DNA of 64,000 nt from Rhizobium sp. R634 (GTDB lineage Bacteria > Pseudomonadota > Alphaproteobacteria > Rhizobiales > Rhizobiaceae): assembly GCF_002211305.1 (NCBI RefSeq), contig NZ_LOKW01000009.1, forward strand, positions 1 through 64,000, in the 5' to 3' direction. The notes beneath the pieces are model-generated. The model was not told the DNA's origin. It worked only from the letters and a program-made list of their open reading frames with translations, and did no database searches. The position numbers were made by a program, and so were the translations under genes. The stretch's first letter is position 1. The number at the start of each line of letters is the position of its first letter. This document shows positions 11,063 through 19,821 of this stretch, piece after piece.

Positions 11063-12106
11063 ATGGAAAACAAGGGAAATTTCGGACAAGCGGCATCGAC
11101 GGCGGTGACGCGCGAGCGCCCGACGTTGAAGACGATCGCCTTCATGACCGGCCTCGGCGTAACGACGGTATCGCGCGCACTGAAGGATGCGCCGGATATC
11201 GGGGCCGAAACCAAGGAGCGGGTGCGCATGGTCGCCCGCCAGCTCGGCTACCAGCCGAACAGGGCGGGCGTGCGCCTGCGCACCGGCAAAACCAACGTCA
11301 TCGCCCTCGTCCTCAGCATCGATGAGGAGATCATGGGCTTCTCAAGCCAGATGGTCTTCGGCATATCGGAGGTGCTGTCCGGCACGCCCTATCATATCGT
11401 CGTCACGCCGCACTCCCACAGCAAGGACCCGATGCTGCCGGTCCGCTATATCCTCGAGACCGGCTCGGCCGACGGCGTCATCATCTCGCGCATCGAGCCG
11501 GACGATCCGCGCGTGCGGCTTCTGACCGAGCGCGGCATGCCCTTTGCCACGCATGGGCGCACCGATGCCGGTCTCACGCATCCCTTCCACGATTTCGACA
11601 ACGAGGCCTTCGCCCATCAGGCGGTGGAGCGGCTCGTCAGGCGCGGCCGGCGGCGCATCGCCCTGCTGCAGCCGCCGAGCAAGCTCACCTACTACGCCCA
11701 TATCCGGATCGGCTTCCAGACCGGCCTGCATGATTACGGCGCCGAGGAGGTGCCGCTGCGCATCAACACCGATGCGCCGCTTGCCGATATCCGCGACATC
11801 ATCGAGGTGATGATGCGTTCGGCCAACGCCCCCGACGGGATCGTCTGTTCGGCCGGCAGCGCGGCGATCGCCGTCAATGCCGGCATCGAGGCCGCCGGCA
11901 AGGCGCTCGGCCGCGATCTCGACATGGTCTCCAAGCAATCCGTGCCGATCCTCAACTGGATCCGCCCCGAGATCATCACCGCCCAGGAAGACGTGCGCCA
12001 GGCCGGCCGCGAAATGGCCAAGGCCGTCATCGCCCGCATCGACGGCGTCGAACCGGAACTGCTGCAGAGCATCAGCCAGCCGATCTGGCCGCAGGGCGAG
12101 AAGTAG
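11063..12106 (+). CDS. LacI-family transcriptional regulator
   Basis: About 347 aa. The helix-turn-helix with hinge helix is at the N-terminus ([20 protein letters not shown], then [15 protein letters not shown]), followed by a periplasmic-binding-protein-like sensor domain. The ATG at 11063 gives a usual N-terminal length; a GTG at 11045 is possible. It is transcribed away from the sugar transporter operon and most likely represses it until the sugar or a derivative binds. The closest functional analogues by memory are AglR-like regulators, but the ligand is not known. Confidence 0.9.
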   Translation: MENKGNFGQAASTAVTRERPTLKTIAFMTGLGVTTVSRALKDAPDIGAETKERVRMVARQLGYQPNRAGVRLRTGKTNVIALVLSIDEEIMGFSSQMVFGISEVLSGTPYHIVVTPHSHSKDPMLPVRYILETGSADGVIISRIEPDDPRVRLLTERGMPFATHGRTDAGLTHPFHDFDNEAFAHQAVERLVRRGRRRIALLQPPSKLTYYAHIRIGFQTGLHDYGAEEVPLRINTDAPLADIRDIIEVMMRSANAPDGIVCSAGSAAIAVNAGIEAAGKALGRDLDMVSKQSVPILNWIRPEIITAQEDVRQAGREMAKAVIARIDGVEPELLQSISQPIWPQGEK

Positions 12107-12324
12107 GACCCCTGCTTCCGTACACCGGAGCCTGAGGCGCGCTCGAAAGGGCACGCCAGGAACGCTCCATCGTCTTGATTTGGCACAGAATTCCCTCCGG
12201 GAATGACAGCATCCATATCAAGCCGACAGTCGATATCACCCACCATTAATGATTAGCGGTTGCATAGACATGTAATTCATGAGTATTTTACCAAGTGTAG
12301 CGGCAACATTCTTGGAGGAGAAAC

Positions 12325-13023
12325 ATGCCGTCACCTTGGGAGAATGATGTTTTAGCCCATGCCGGTCCGGCTCTTTTAACCAAACCGCACCCGAAAATTC
12401 TTGAGGTCGGCGGAGGCAGCAGGACTTACGTCTATGTCGAGGGCGCCGAATATACTGCTCTGGATATTTCCAAGGAGCAGCTCGACAAAAACAGATATGC
12501 AAGCGAGAAGATCTTGGGCGACGCCCAGACCGTCGATTACGGCGGGCGCGTCTTCGACGCCTGCGTCTTCTGGGATGTTCTGGAGCATGTCGAAAGCCCG
12601 AAATCAGCGCTCTCGAAGGCCGCCAATACGCTCTCTCCGGGAGGCGTGGTCGTGGTCAAGGGGCCGATCTCGACCTCGATCAAGGGCATGGTCACCACCA
12701 TGACGCCCCGCTGGGTGCACATCATGTTCTATCGTCTCATCCTGAAGCAGCCGAACGCCGGCAAGCCGGGCTATGCTCCCTTCCCGGTCGAACATTCCGT
12801 CGATGCCTCCCACTCGGAAATCGCCGCCACCTTGCGGCAGCTCGGAATGGAGGTCGTCTTCGTCGGCGAGTATATTTCAACCCATGTCGACGCGCTGCGG
12901 AAGCGAATGCCGCCGCTCTACTGGCTATACGAGTCGACTGGGTTCGTTATCCGGCTCATCTCCGGCCACAAGCGAGGAGGACGGAAAACGGAATTTGTGA
13001 TCATCGCGAAGAATTCACACTGA
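12325..13023 (+). CDS. Class I SAM-dependent methyltransferase
   Basis: A 232-aa protein with a SAM-binding motif I in ILEVGGGSRTYVY, the acidic end of strand two in YTALDISKEQL, and motif II-like VFWDVLEHVESP, resembling UbiG-type or O-/C-methyltransferases. Strong ribosome site TTGGAGGAGAAAC just before the ATG. It is 218 bp after the LacI gene and 183 bp before the C39-like gene, so it may be a single unit. The methyl acceptor cannot be predicted. Confidence 0.82.
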   Translation: MPSPWENDVLAHAGPALLTKPHPKILEVGGGSRTYVYVEGAEYTALDISKEQLDKNRYASEKILGDAQTVDYGGRVFDACVFWDVLEHVESPKSALSKAANTLSPGGVVVVKGPISTSIKGMVTTMTPRWVHIMFYRLILKQPNAGKPGYAPFPVEHSVDASHSEIAATLRQLGMEVVFVGEYISTHVDALRKRMPPLYWLYESTGFVIRLISGHKRGGRKTEFVIIAKNSH

Positions 13024-13206
13024 GCGGCGCGTTCATCTCTCGGCAGAATATCCGACCGCCCACTCCGTTGCCGATGGCGAAGGCGCCCTCGCGGCCAAAT
13101 CACCACGATGTCAATTTTCCTCCCGCCTTCGGAAAACGGCGCAACGGCTCGAAAAAGCCTTGATTGGCGGCCATCCCGCAGAGGAGCCACGGGGGATCTC
13201 GATCAT

Positions 13207-13821
13207 ATGCAGCAGAGCGGCGTGCCGTATTTCAGTCAGTGGGAAACGCCTGATATGACGCTGCCGGTGGTTGCCGAAGGCGCGCAGGCCCTGCTCGGCG
13301 ATCCGCTCTGGCATCATTCGGGAGCCGCGACGATCGAGGAATATGTGCGCTGGGCCGTCAACGTCTGCGGCATGGCCTGCCTGAAGATGATCCTTGCTGC
13401 GCGCGGCGAGATCCATCCGACGCTGGAGCTTGCCCGCGCCTGCACCGCCTACGGCGGTTACGTCGTCAACGACGTCGACGCCTCGATCAAGGGGCTGATC
13501 TATGCGCCTTTCGTCCGCTTCGTCAGCGACCGCTTCGCGCTCGGCGCCGAGACGATGACCGGTGTTCAGACAACGGCCCTCCCCGACATCCTGTCGAAGC
13601 GGCGCTTCTTCATCGCCTCGGTGCATCCCGGGATTCGCTGGCCGGAGCGCGAGCCGCCGGCAAAGGGCGGGCATCTGGTGCTGGTGACAGCAGCCTCGCC
13701 GCAGACGATCCGCTTCCACAATCCGTCCGGCCACGACACGGCAAGCCAGGCGGATGTCACACTGCCGCTTGCCGTATTCGACCGCTTCTTCGCCAATCGC
13801 GGCATATCGGTCGACGGCTGA
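13207..13821 (+). CDS. C39-like (papain-fold) peptidase family protein
   Basis: About 204 aa. A catalytic-type Cys sits in NVCGMACLKMIL, the His in KGGHLVLV and an Asn in HNPSG, matching the order of C39 double-glycine peptidases. There is no signal peptide and no ABC domain, so it is a free-standing cytoplasmic papain-fold protein. The ATG at 13207 is chosen since the residues upstream (a longer frame opens at 13108) look non-coding; the ribosome site is weak. It is followed after 32 bp by the D-Ala-D-Ala ligase gene, suggesting a link with peptide or cell-wall metabolism. The substrate is unknown. Confidence 0.7.
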   Translation: MQQSGVPYFSQWETPDMTLPVVAEGAQALLGDPLWHHSGAATIEEYVRWAVNVCGMACLKMILAARGEIHPTLELARACTAYGGYVVNDVDASIKGLIYAPFVRFVSDRFALGAETMTGVQTTALPDILSKRRFFIASVHPGIRWPEREPPAKGGHLVLVTAASPQTIRFHNPSGHDTASQADVTLPLAVFDRFFANRGISVDG

Positions 13822-13853
13822 TCCCACTCACTCCAGATCATCAGGAGATTTTC

Positions 13854-14930
13854 ATGGCCCCTTCCGCAAACCGGCTGCGCATCGCCGTACTCTTCGGCGG
13901 CCGCTCGGCAGAGCATGAGGTTTCCATCCTTTCGGCGACCAATGTCATGGGCGCGCTCGACCCTGCGAAATACGACGCAATCCCCGTCTTTGTCACCCGA
14001 GAGGGACAATGGCTGCTGAGCAGCTTCGAGAACGGCGCGCTGGCCACGCCTTCCTCGGGCACGGAGATCTGCCTGGTGCCGGGCGGCCGGGGCCGGATGC
14101 TGGCGATGTCAGCCCATGGCGCGCCGCATGAACTGCCGGGGATCGACATCCTGTTTCCGGTTCTGCACGGCCCGCATGGCGAAGACGGATCGGTGCAGGG
14201 CGCAGCTGAGGTGGCGCGTGTGCCGCTCGTCGGCTGCGGCATCCTCGGCTCCGCCGCAGCCCTCGACAAGGATATAACTAAGCGCCTGCTCAAGGCGGCG
14301 GGCCTGCCTGTGGCGCGCGCCGTGACGATCCATGAGGGTTCGGCCCCTTCGCTGGATAGGCTCGAAAGCGAGCTCGGCCTGCCTCTCTTCATCAAGCCGG
14401 CGCGGCAGGGATCATCCGTCGGCGTCTCCAAGGTCCATGCCAGCCAGGAATTTGCCGCAGCCCTTGCTGGAGGCTTCCGCCATGACCGCACGCTCCTTGC
14501 CGAGGAATTCATTGCCGGCCGCGAGATCGAATTCAGCGTGCTGGAGGATACGGCGGGAGAACTCTTCGTCTCCCGGCCGGGCGAGATCGTGCCGGCGGAA
14601 AGCCACGGCTTCTACAATTACGACGCCAAATATATCGATGAGAACGGTGCGGCGCTGAAAGTACCGGCCGAGCTGCCGCCGGAAATCGAGGCCGCCATGC
14701 GCGATATGGCCGCCAGGGCCTTCCGGGCCGTCGGCTGCGACGGCATGGCCCGCGTCGACTTTTTCCTGACCTCCGACATGCGTTTCGTCATCAATGAGCT
14801 CAACACCATTCCCGGCTTCACCGACATCAGCATGTATTCCAAGGCGATGGCGGCAAGCGGCGTCAGCTATGCCGAGGTCATCGACCGGCTGGTGGAGCAC
14901 GGCATGGCGCGCTCCCGCCGGGCAAGCTAG
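13854..14930 (+). CDS. ddlA: D-alanine--D-alanine ligase A
   Basis: 358 aa, close to the length of E. coli DdlA. The N-terminal motif is FGGRSAEHEVSILSA. The ATP-grasp core includes FPVLHGPHGEDGSVQG, LFIKPARQGSSVGVSKV, LAEEFIAGREIEFSV and FVINELNTIPGFTDISMYSKA; the Glu and Asn in the last motif bind magnesium. It joins two D-Ala molecules for peptidoglycan precursors. Rhizobia normally have another ddl in the mur cluster, so this is probably a second copy. AGGAGA lies 9 bases before the ATG. It is adjacent to a C39-like gene and a P-loop gene. Confidence 0.9.
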   Translation: MAPSANRLRIAVLFGGRSAEHEVSILSATNVMGALDPAKYDAIPVFVTREGQWLLSSFENGALATPSSGTEICLVPGGRGRMLAMSAHGAPHELPGIDILFPVLHGPHGEDGSVQGAAEVARVPLVGCGILGSAAALDKDITKRLLKAAGLPVARAVTIHEGSAPSLDRLESELGLPLFIKPARQGSSVGVSKVHASQEFAAALAGGFRHDRTLLAEEFIAGREIEFSVLEDTAGELFVSRPGEIVPAESHGFYNYDAKYIDENGAALKVPAELPPEIEAAMRDMAARAFRAVGCDGMARVDFFLTSDMRFVINELNTIPGFTDISMYSKAMAASGVSYAEVIDRLVEHGMARSRRAS

Positions 14931-14933
14931 ATC

Positions 14934-15467
14934 ATGAGCAGGTCGGTCCTGATCTCAGGATGTTCCGGCGGCGGAAAATCGACGCTGCTTGCGGAGTTCG
15001 GCCGCCGCGGTCACGCGATCGTCGAGGAGCCCGGCCGCAGGATCGTCAAGCAGGAGCTCGCGAGCAATGGAACGGCCCTGCCCTGGATCGACGCGATTGC
15101 CTTCGCGCGGCGCGCAATCGAGATGTCGACGGCCGACCACGCGGCGGCGAAGGGACAGGCCGGCAGGACGTTTTTCGACCGCGGCCTGATCGATGCCGCC
15201 TCGGCGCTCCAGCATCTGACCGGCGAACCGGTGCTCCAAAAATTGAGCACCGCCCACCGCTATCACCAAACCGTCTTCCTGACGCCGCCATGGCCCGAGA
15301 TCTACACGTCCGATCCCGAACGTCGCCACGGTTTCGATGAGGCTGTCGCCGAATATGACCGGCTCGCCGCGACCTATCCGGCGCTCGGCTACGAGGTCGT
15401 TATCCTGCCGAAAATCGGTGTTGCCGACCGCGTCAATTTCATCCTTGACCGCCTGACGGCGAAATAG
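14934..15467 (+). CDS. AAA-type P-loop ATPase/kinase-like protein
   Basis: 177 aa. Walker A is GCSGGGKST at the N-terminus; EEPGRRIV and FFDRGLIDA are typical of the AAA_28 / NadR-like nucleotide kinase group. No transmembrane segment. It begins 3 bp after the ddlA stop, so it is probably co-translated. Proteins of this type are often annotated only as AAA ATPase; a small-molecule kinase role is an inference. Confidence 0.8.
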   Translation: MSRSVLISGCSGGGKSTLLAEFGRRGHAIVEEPGRRIVKQELASNGTALPWIDAIAFARRAIEMSTADHAAAKGQAGRTFFDRGLIDAASALQHLTGEPVLQKLSTAHRYHQTVFLTPPWPEIYTSDPERRHGFDEAVAEYDRLAATYPALGYEVVILPKIGVADRVNFILDRLTAK

Positions 15468-15499
15468 CCGCTTCGAACGCGTGAGAAACGCTTCTCCTT

Positions 15500-15578
15500 C
15501 GTCATGCTTGAGCCTGTCCCGGGCATCTGCCCGCGATCGATAGGGCAGCAGATTCTCAACACAAGGTCGAGGATGACG
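15500..15578. repeat. Rhizobial palindromic repeat, family B, degenerate copy
   Basis: Arms CGTCATGCTTGAGCCTGTCC and the right arm ending CGAGGATGACG, with more mismatches than the other copies. It lies between the convergent ATPase and methyltransferase genes. Confidence 0.7.
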
Positions 15579-15643
15579 ACCAATAGAAAACGAACTTCAT
15601 CAACCAAGCGCCAGCACCCCTCGGGTCGCTTGCGCAAACACAC

Positions 15644-16261
15644 TCAGCGCCTGCGCAAAACACACCACTGAAAGGACTGCCGGCCTCCGGCAGGCGTCGT
15701 ATGCTCCTCCCGCCACTCGCGCTCCAGGACGAATGCGGATGAGAATTCCGCCGCAAGCGCCGCCGCATCGTAGCGCTGGACGGGCAGACCGCTGCAGCGC
15801 TCCGGCCCGTCCGGCGCGAAGGTCGCAATGATCACGACGCTGCCCGGTGCCGTGCCGGCTTCAAGGGCGTTGCGATAGGCCAGCCGTTGCTCCGGCTCGG
15901 TGAGGAAATGAAAGACCGCGCGGTCGTGCCACACGTCGTAATGGCGTGCCGGTCGCCATATGGTGACATCGGCCACCACCCAGTCGACCCGAGCCGCCTC
16001 GCCCCGCAGCCGCGCCTTGGCGACCTCAAGCGCCGGTGCGGCGATATCGAGAACCGAAAGGTCGGACCAGCCGCGCTCGATCAGACGATCGACGAGGCTC
16101 GACGCGCCGCCGCCGACATCGATCAGTGCAGCGGTGGCCGGCAGTTGCAACTCGTCAAGCGCCCGCAGGGAAGGCTCCGGCGTCGGCTGATACCAGCTGA
16201 CGCTGTCGGCAGCTTTCGTGCGATAGACCTCGTTCCAATGTTCCCGCTTCGCGTCCGTCAT
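15644..16261 (-). CDS. Class I SAM-dependent methyltransferase
   Basis: About 205 aa. It begins REHWNEVYRTKAADSVSWYQ, a signature of small methyltransferases often annotated in tellurite/thiopurine-like groups. SAM motif I is LIDVGGGASSLVD, and DVWHDRAVFHFL is the post-motif region. The ATG at 16261 is preferred over one four codons upstream. It is on the minus strand, convergent with the P-loop gene; the next gene upstream is the interrupted acetyltransferase. The acceptor is unknown. Confidence 0.8.
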   Translation of the reverse strand: MTDAKREHWNEVYRTKAADSVSWYQPTPEPSLRALDELQLPATAALIDVGGGASSLVDRLIERGWSDLSVLDIAAPALEVAKARLRGEAARVDWVVADVTIWRPARHYDVWHDRAVFHFLTEPEQRLAYRNALEAGTAPGSVVIIATFAPDGPERCSGLPVQRYDAAALAAEFSSAFVLEREWREEHTTPAGGRQSFQWCVLRRR

Positions 16262-16355
16262 CCGGCACCCCATTCTCTTGCAGAGCCCGATCCTGATCCA
16301 TCAACATGTAAGGATTGAGACGTCCGTCAACCGTCTTTTGGCTGCGACCATAATC

Positions 16356-16865
16356 TCAGGAGACAAGGTGACGATAGACGAGATCGGCAGGATCGGTTCG
16401 AGGCGCCGTCGGATCGAGACGCGCCCCCAGCCGTTCCGCAACGGCAACGGATGCTGCATTGCCGGGAGCGATATAGCTGACGAGCGATGGCAGCTTGAGC
16501 GTCGAAAAGGCCCAGTCCCGCAGCGCCAGCGCCGCCTCCGTCGCATAGCCCCGGCCCTCATGGCCTTCGTAGACGAACTACCCCAGTTCCTTCTCGGGAA
16601 AGAGCGGCCCGTGATTGATCCCCACCTGACCGACGCATTCGCCGCTTTCGGCCAGCTCGATCATCAAAACCCCATGCCCGAAAAGCTGCCAGAGCGCCAC
16701 GTCGTGACAAAACATCCCCCACGCGGCCCTGAGATCGAACGGGCCGCCCATTCCGGCAGACCGCGGCGAAGCCATCAGCCGCGCATAGGCGGCGAAGTCA
16801 TCGATCTCGGGCATACGGAGCCTCAGGCGCTCGGTTCGGAGAGCAATCACGCCCGTTCCGGACAT
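16356..16865 (-). pseudogene. GNAT (RimJ/RimL-type) acetyltransferase interrupted by an amber codon
   Basis: The frame starts at ATG 16865 (AAAGGCG upstream), reads LRTERLRLRMPEIDDFAAYA..., reaches TAG at 16578-16580, then continues in the same frame without another stop to TGA at 16356-16358. Across the stop the protein would read FPEKELG-stop-FVYEGHEGRGYATEAA, where relatives have Trp. A single change of TGG to TAG explains it. The part after the stop has the acetyl-CoA loop (EGRGYATEA) and the IAPGNAASVAVAERLG motif. So one point mutation removes the catalytic core of an otherwise complete gene of about 169 codons. A sequencing error is the other option. Confidence 0.8.
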
Positions 16866-16888
16866 GTCATCGCCTTTCTGCTGAATAT

Positions 16889-17392
16889 CTAACTTTCGAA
16901 CGCCGGAGCGAACTGAAGCGTGCCGCTCGGCGCCGGCCCGCGAAGGACGATGTGCTGCACCAGCCGAGTGTCGAGATCGTGATAGCCGAGTTTCCCGTCG
17001 CTGCTGAAACCCGCTCCGCGATAGACGTCGGGATTGCCGATCAGCGCGCATCCGCTGGCGCCCGTCTCCTCCAGCAATGCGAGCCCCTTTGCAATCAGCG
17101 CCTTGCCGATGCCCTGCCGCTGTCTCTCCGGCTTGACCGATATCGGACCCAACCCGAACCAGCCGCCATGCGCACCATCGATCGCCACCGGCGAAAACGC
17201 GACATGCCCCACTATCTCGCCTTCCTCTTCGGCGACCAGCGAGATCGCCAAATCGCCGCTTGCGCGAAGCCTCCGGATGATTTCCGCCTCCGTGCCCTCG
17301 CTATAGGGCATGGGCGCGAAGGCAACCGACGTCAGCTCATGGATCGCATCGATATCCGTCGGCGTCTCGTATCGGATTAGCATCTCCGTCAT
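16889..17392 (-). CDS. GNAT family N-acetyltransferase
   Basis: 167 aa. The acetyl-CoA pyrophosphate-binding motif A is ISVKPERQRQGIGKAL, followed by GASGCALIGNPDVYRGAGF, as in the YhbS-like group. Its stop is 23 bp from the start of the interrupted acetyltransferase, so both were probably one transcript. The substrate is unknown. Confidence 0.87.
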   Translation of the reverse strand: MTEMLIRYETPTDIDAIHELTSVAFAPMPYSEGTEAEIIRRLRASGDLAISLVAEEEGEIVGHVAFSPVAIDGAHGGWFGLGPISVKPERQRQGIGKALIAKGLALLEETGASGCALIGNPDVYRGAGFSSDGKLGYHDLDTRLVQHIVLRGPAPSGTLQFAPAFES

Positions 17393-17447
17393 TCCTCAGG
17401 TGCACCGGATATTGCCGTCCACAGACACCTCTATGGCGCCGATGGGA

Positions 17448-17747
17448 TCACTCGTCGTAAAGGCGCAGCTCCTGCCCGCCAGACATGACCCTGAGGATAT
17501 AAACCGTTTCCTCTTTAACCGTGAAGGCAATGCTCAGACTTCGTTCGAAGCCGACGATCCTCAAACCGTCACGAATCTCACTCCGAACCGTTCCTCGCTT
17601 TGGAAAGCTCTGGAAGCCTTTCAGAAAGGTCCGAAGACGGTCAACATAACCTTGAGCGACTGTCTCTCCGGCATGTACCACGAGATAATCCACCAGCGCA
17701 TCGATATCACGTTGGGCGGCGATGCTCAGACGAACGGTGTATTTCAT
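17448..17747 (-). CDS. parE: ParE/RelE-family toxin
   Basis: 99 aa, typical of the RelE/ParE superfamily: LSIAAQRDIDALVDYL helix hairpin at the start, then GLRIVGFERSLSIAFTVKEE and VYILRVMSGGQEL strands. ParE toxins poison DNA gyrase; RelE toxins cleave mRNA on the ribosome. The lack of clear RelE catalytic residues and the ParD-like partner favour ParE. The ATG overlaps the antitoxin stop, the standard arrangement. Confidence 0.85.
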   Translation of the reverse strand: MKYTVRLSIAAQRDIDALVDYLVVHAGETVAQGYVDRLRTFLKGFQSFPKRGTVRSEIRDGLRIVGFERSLSIAFTVKEETVYILRVMSGGQELRLYDE

Positions 17748-18025
17748 TATCTGGTTTTGGCGATCGATTTAATACGCTTGTTGAAACCCTCGAAGGCGTC
17801 TTCAAGGGATACCGTCTTTTCTGGATGCGCCTTGATCTCATCGTAAACAGGTGCGACCTCTTCGCGAAGCCAACGTTCGACCGCCGCATCGCGTGCGGCA
17901 AGCGTACGCAGCCCGTCGCGGATGACTTCGCTCTCGGTGGCGTATTCGCCTGAGGCAACTTTGGCTTTGACCATCTCCGCCATCTCGATCGGCAAGGTGA
18001 TGCTTAAGGATTGAGTTGTCCGCAT
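17747..18025 (-). CDS. parD: ParD/CopG ribbon-helix-helix antitoxin
   Basis: 92 aa. The ribbon-helix-helix fold is visible in SLSITLPIEMAEMVKAKVASG and YATESEVIRDGLRTL. The C-terminal part (EEVAPVYDEIKAHPEKTV) should wrap the toxin. It precedes the toxin gene and normally represses its own promoter together with the toxin. The module sits alone between the acetyltransferases and gnd with no mobile element nearby. Confidence 0.87.
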   Translation of the reverse strand: MRTTQSLSITLPIEMAEMVKAKVASGEYATESEVIRDGLRTLAARDAAVERWLREEVAPVYDEIKAHPEKTVSLEDAFEGFNKRIKSIAKTR

Positions 18026-18135
18026 GGAACTACCTCTCGTTTCTTCCTATCATCGCATAGAGCACGATTAAATCCTACATTTTTCCCTGCTTATGCGCTG
18101 GTCGTTTGCACCCAAGGAAGAGCACGCACCCGACG

Positions 18136-18160
18136 AAAAAGCCCGGCGCGATGGCCGGGC
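18136..18160 (-). terminator. Rho-independent terminator of gnd
   Basis: On the minus strand GCCCGGC pairs with GCCGGGC around a short loop and is followed by TTTTT. It begins about 26 bp after the gnd stop. Confidence 0.85.
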
Positions 18161-18185
18161 TTCCTCGATCTCTTCTGCGCAAACT

Positions 18186-19616
18186 TTAGAAGGTCGCCGC
18201 GCCGCTGCCCCAGGGGCCGTGGTGGAAATCCTTGCCATCCAGGCGATCGAAGCCGTGAGCGCCGAAGAAGTCGCGCTGGGCCTGGATGAGGTTGGCGGTT
18301 CCCCTGCCCTGGCGGTAGGCGTCGAAATAGGTGAGCGCCGAGGTCAGCGCCGGCACCGGCAGGCCGGCGGCGAGCGCGGCGGTCACGACGCGGCGCAGCG
18401 CCGGGATCGATTCCTTGACCATGGAAGAGAAGGCCGGCGTCACGATCAGGTTCGCCGCATTGGGCGCATCGGTGAAGGCTTTGGTGATCTCGTCGAGAAA
18501 CTGTGAGCGGATGATGCAGCCGGCGCGCCAGATCTTGGCGATAACAGGCATCGGCAGCGACCAGTTGAATTCCCTGGACGCTTCCGCCATCACCGCGAAG
18601 CCCTGCGCATAGGCGCCGATCTTGCCGGCAAACAGCGCCAGTTCCAGATCCTTGTTGAACTCGGGACCGTAGGCGATCGAAAAGGCGCCGCCGAGATTGC
18701 CGAAGATCTTTTCGGCCGTTTCGCGCTCGGACTTCATCGACGAGATGCTGCGGGCAGCGACCGCGGCTTCGATCGCCGTGGCCGGAATGCCCATGTTCTG
18801 CGCCTCGATCGCCGACCATTTGCCGGTGCCCTTCTGGCCGGCCTTGTCGAGGATGATGTCGACCATCGGCCCGCCGGAGATCGGATCGGCCGCTGCCAGC
18901 ACCTTCTCGGAAATTTCGATCAGGTAGGAGTTCAGCCGGCCTTTGTTCCATTCGCCGAAGATGCCGGAGATTTCGGAGGCGCTCTTGCCGAGACCGTCGC
19001 GGAGGATGCCGTAGATTTCGGCGATCATCTGCATGTCGGCATATTCGATGCCGTTATGGATGGTCTTGACGAAGTGGCCCGCGCCGTCATTGCCGAGCCA
19101 GGCGACGCAGGGCTCGTCATTGTAGCGGGCGGCGATCGAGGTCAGCACCTTCTCGACGCGCTTCCAGGATTCCTCGGTGCCGCCGACCATGATCGAAGGG
19201 CCATGGCGCGCACCTTCCTCACCGCCGGAAACACCCATGCCGATGAAGGTGAGATCGGTGTTCTTCAGGCGGTCGAAGCGGGCGACGGTGTCGCGGAAAT
19301 TGGCGTTGCCGGCGTCGATCATGATATCGCCCTTGGACAGGTGCGGGCGTAGCGCTTCCATCTGCTGGTCGACGGCCTCGCCGGCCTTGATCATGATGAT
19401 GATCGGACGCGGCGGCCGGATCGCATCGACGAACTCCTCGATGGTCTTGCAGGGAATGATCTGCTTTTTCAGATCGCCGGCGCTTTCGTAGAATTCGTCG
19501 GTTTTTTCCGGCGTGCGGTTGAAGACCGCAATTTTATTGCCTTTCTCCGCGATGTTGAGCGCCAGGTTGGAGCCCATGACCGCAAGGCCGATCAGTCCGA
19601 TTTCTGCCTTTTCCAC
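18186..19616 (-). CDS. gnd: 6-phosphogluconate dehydrogenase, decarboxylating
   Basis: 476 aa with the start at GTG 19616, which GGAGG six bases upstream supports; a longer frame to 19802 is unlikely. The NADP-binding GLIGLAVMGSNLALN, the substrate motif GVSGGEEGARHGPSIMVGG and the catalytic Lys/Asn region FVKTIHNGIEYADMQ are all present. It converts 6-phosphogluconate to ribulose 5-phosphate, CO2 and NADPH in the oxidative pentose phosphate pathway. Single gene with its own terminator. Confidence 0.96.
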   Translation of the reverse strand: MEKAEIGLIGLAVMGSNLALNIAEKGNKIAVFNRTPEKTDEFYESAGDLKKQIIPCKTIEEFVDAIRPPRPIIIMIKAGEAVDQQMEALRPHLSKGDIMIDAGNANFRDTVARFDRLKNTDLTFIGMGVSGGEEGARHGPSIMVGGTEESWKRVEKVLTSIAARYNDEPCVAWLGNDGAGHFVKTIHNGIEYADMQMIAEIYGILRDGLGKSASEISGIFGEWNKGRLNSYLIEISEKVLAAADPISGGPMVDIILDKAGQKGTGKWSAIEAQNMGIPATAIEAAVAARSISSMKSERETAEKIFGNLGGAFSIAYGPEFNKDLELALFAGKIGAYAQGFAVMAEASREFNWSLPMPVIAKIWRAGCIIRSQFLDEITKAFTDAPNAANLIVTPAFSSMVKESIPALRRVVTAALAAGLPVPALTSALTYFDAYRQGRGTANLIQAQRDFFGAHGFDRLDGKDFHHGPWGSGAATF

Positions 19617-19821
19617 GACAAACCTCCGATGTGTCATTTGGACCGGTGTTGTGGCACTGTCTTCATCAAACGGCAAGTCTGCCAAGGGTCTAATCGGTTC
19701 GCAAAGCCCATGAAATACGGCTTTGATTTCCAGACTTGTCCGACAACCTGCCCCTTTCGGCCTGATCCGCAAACCGCAATTTTTCACGCGGCCCGCCCGC
19801 AAGACCCTATCTCATGGTATC

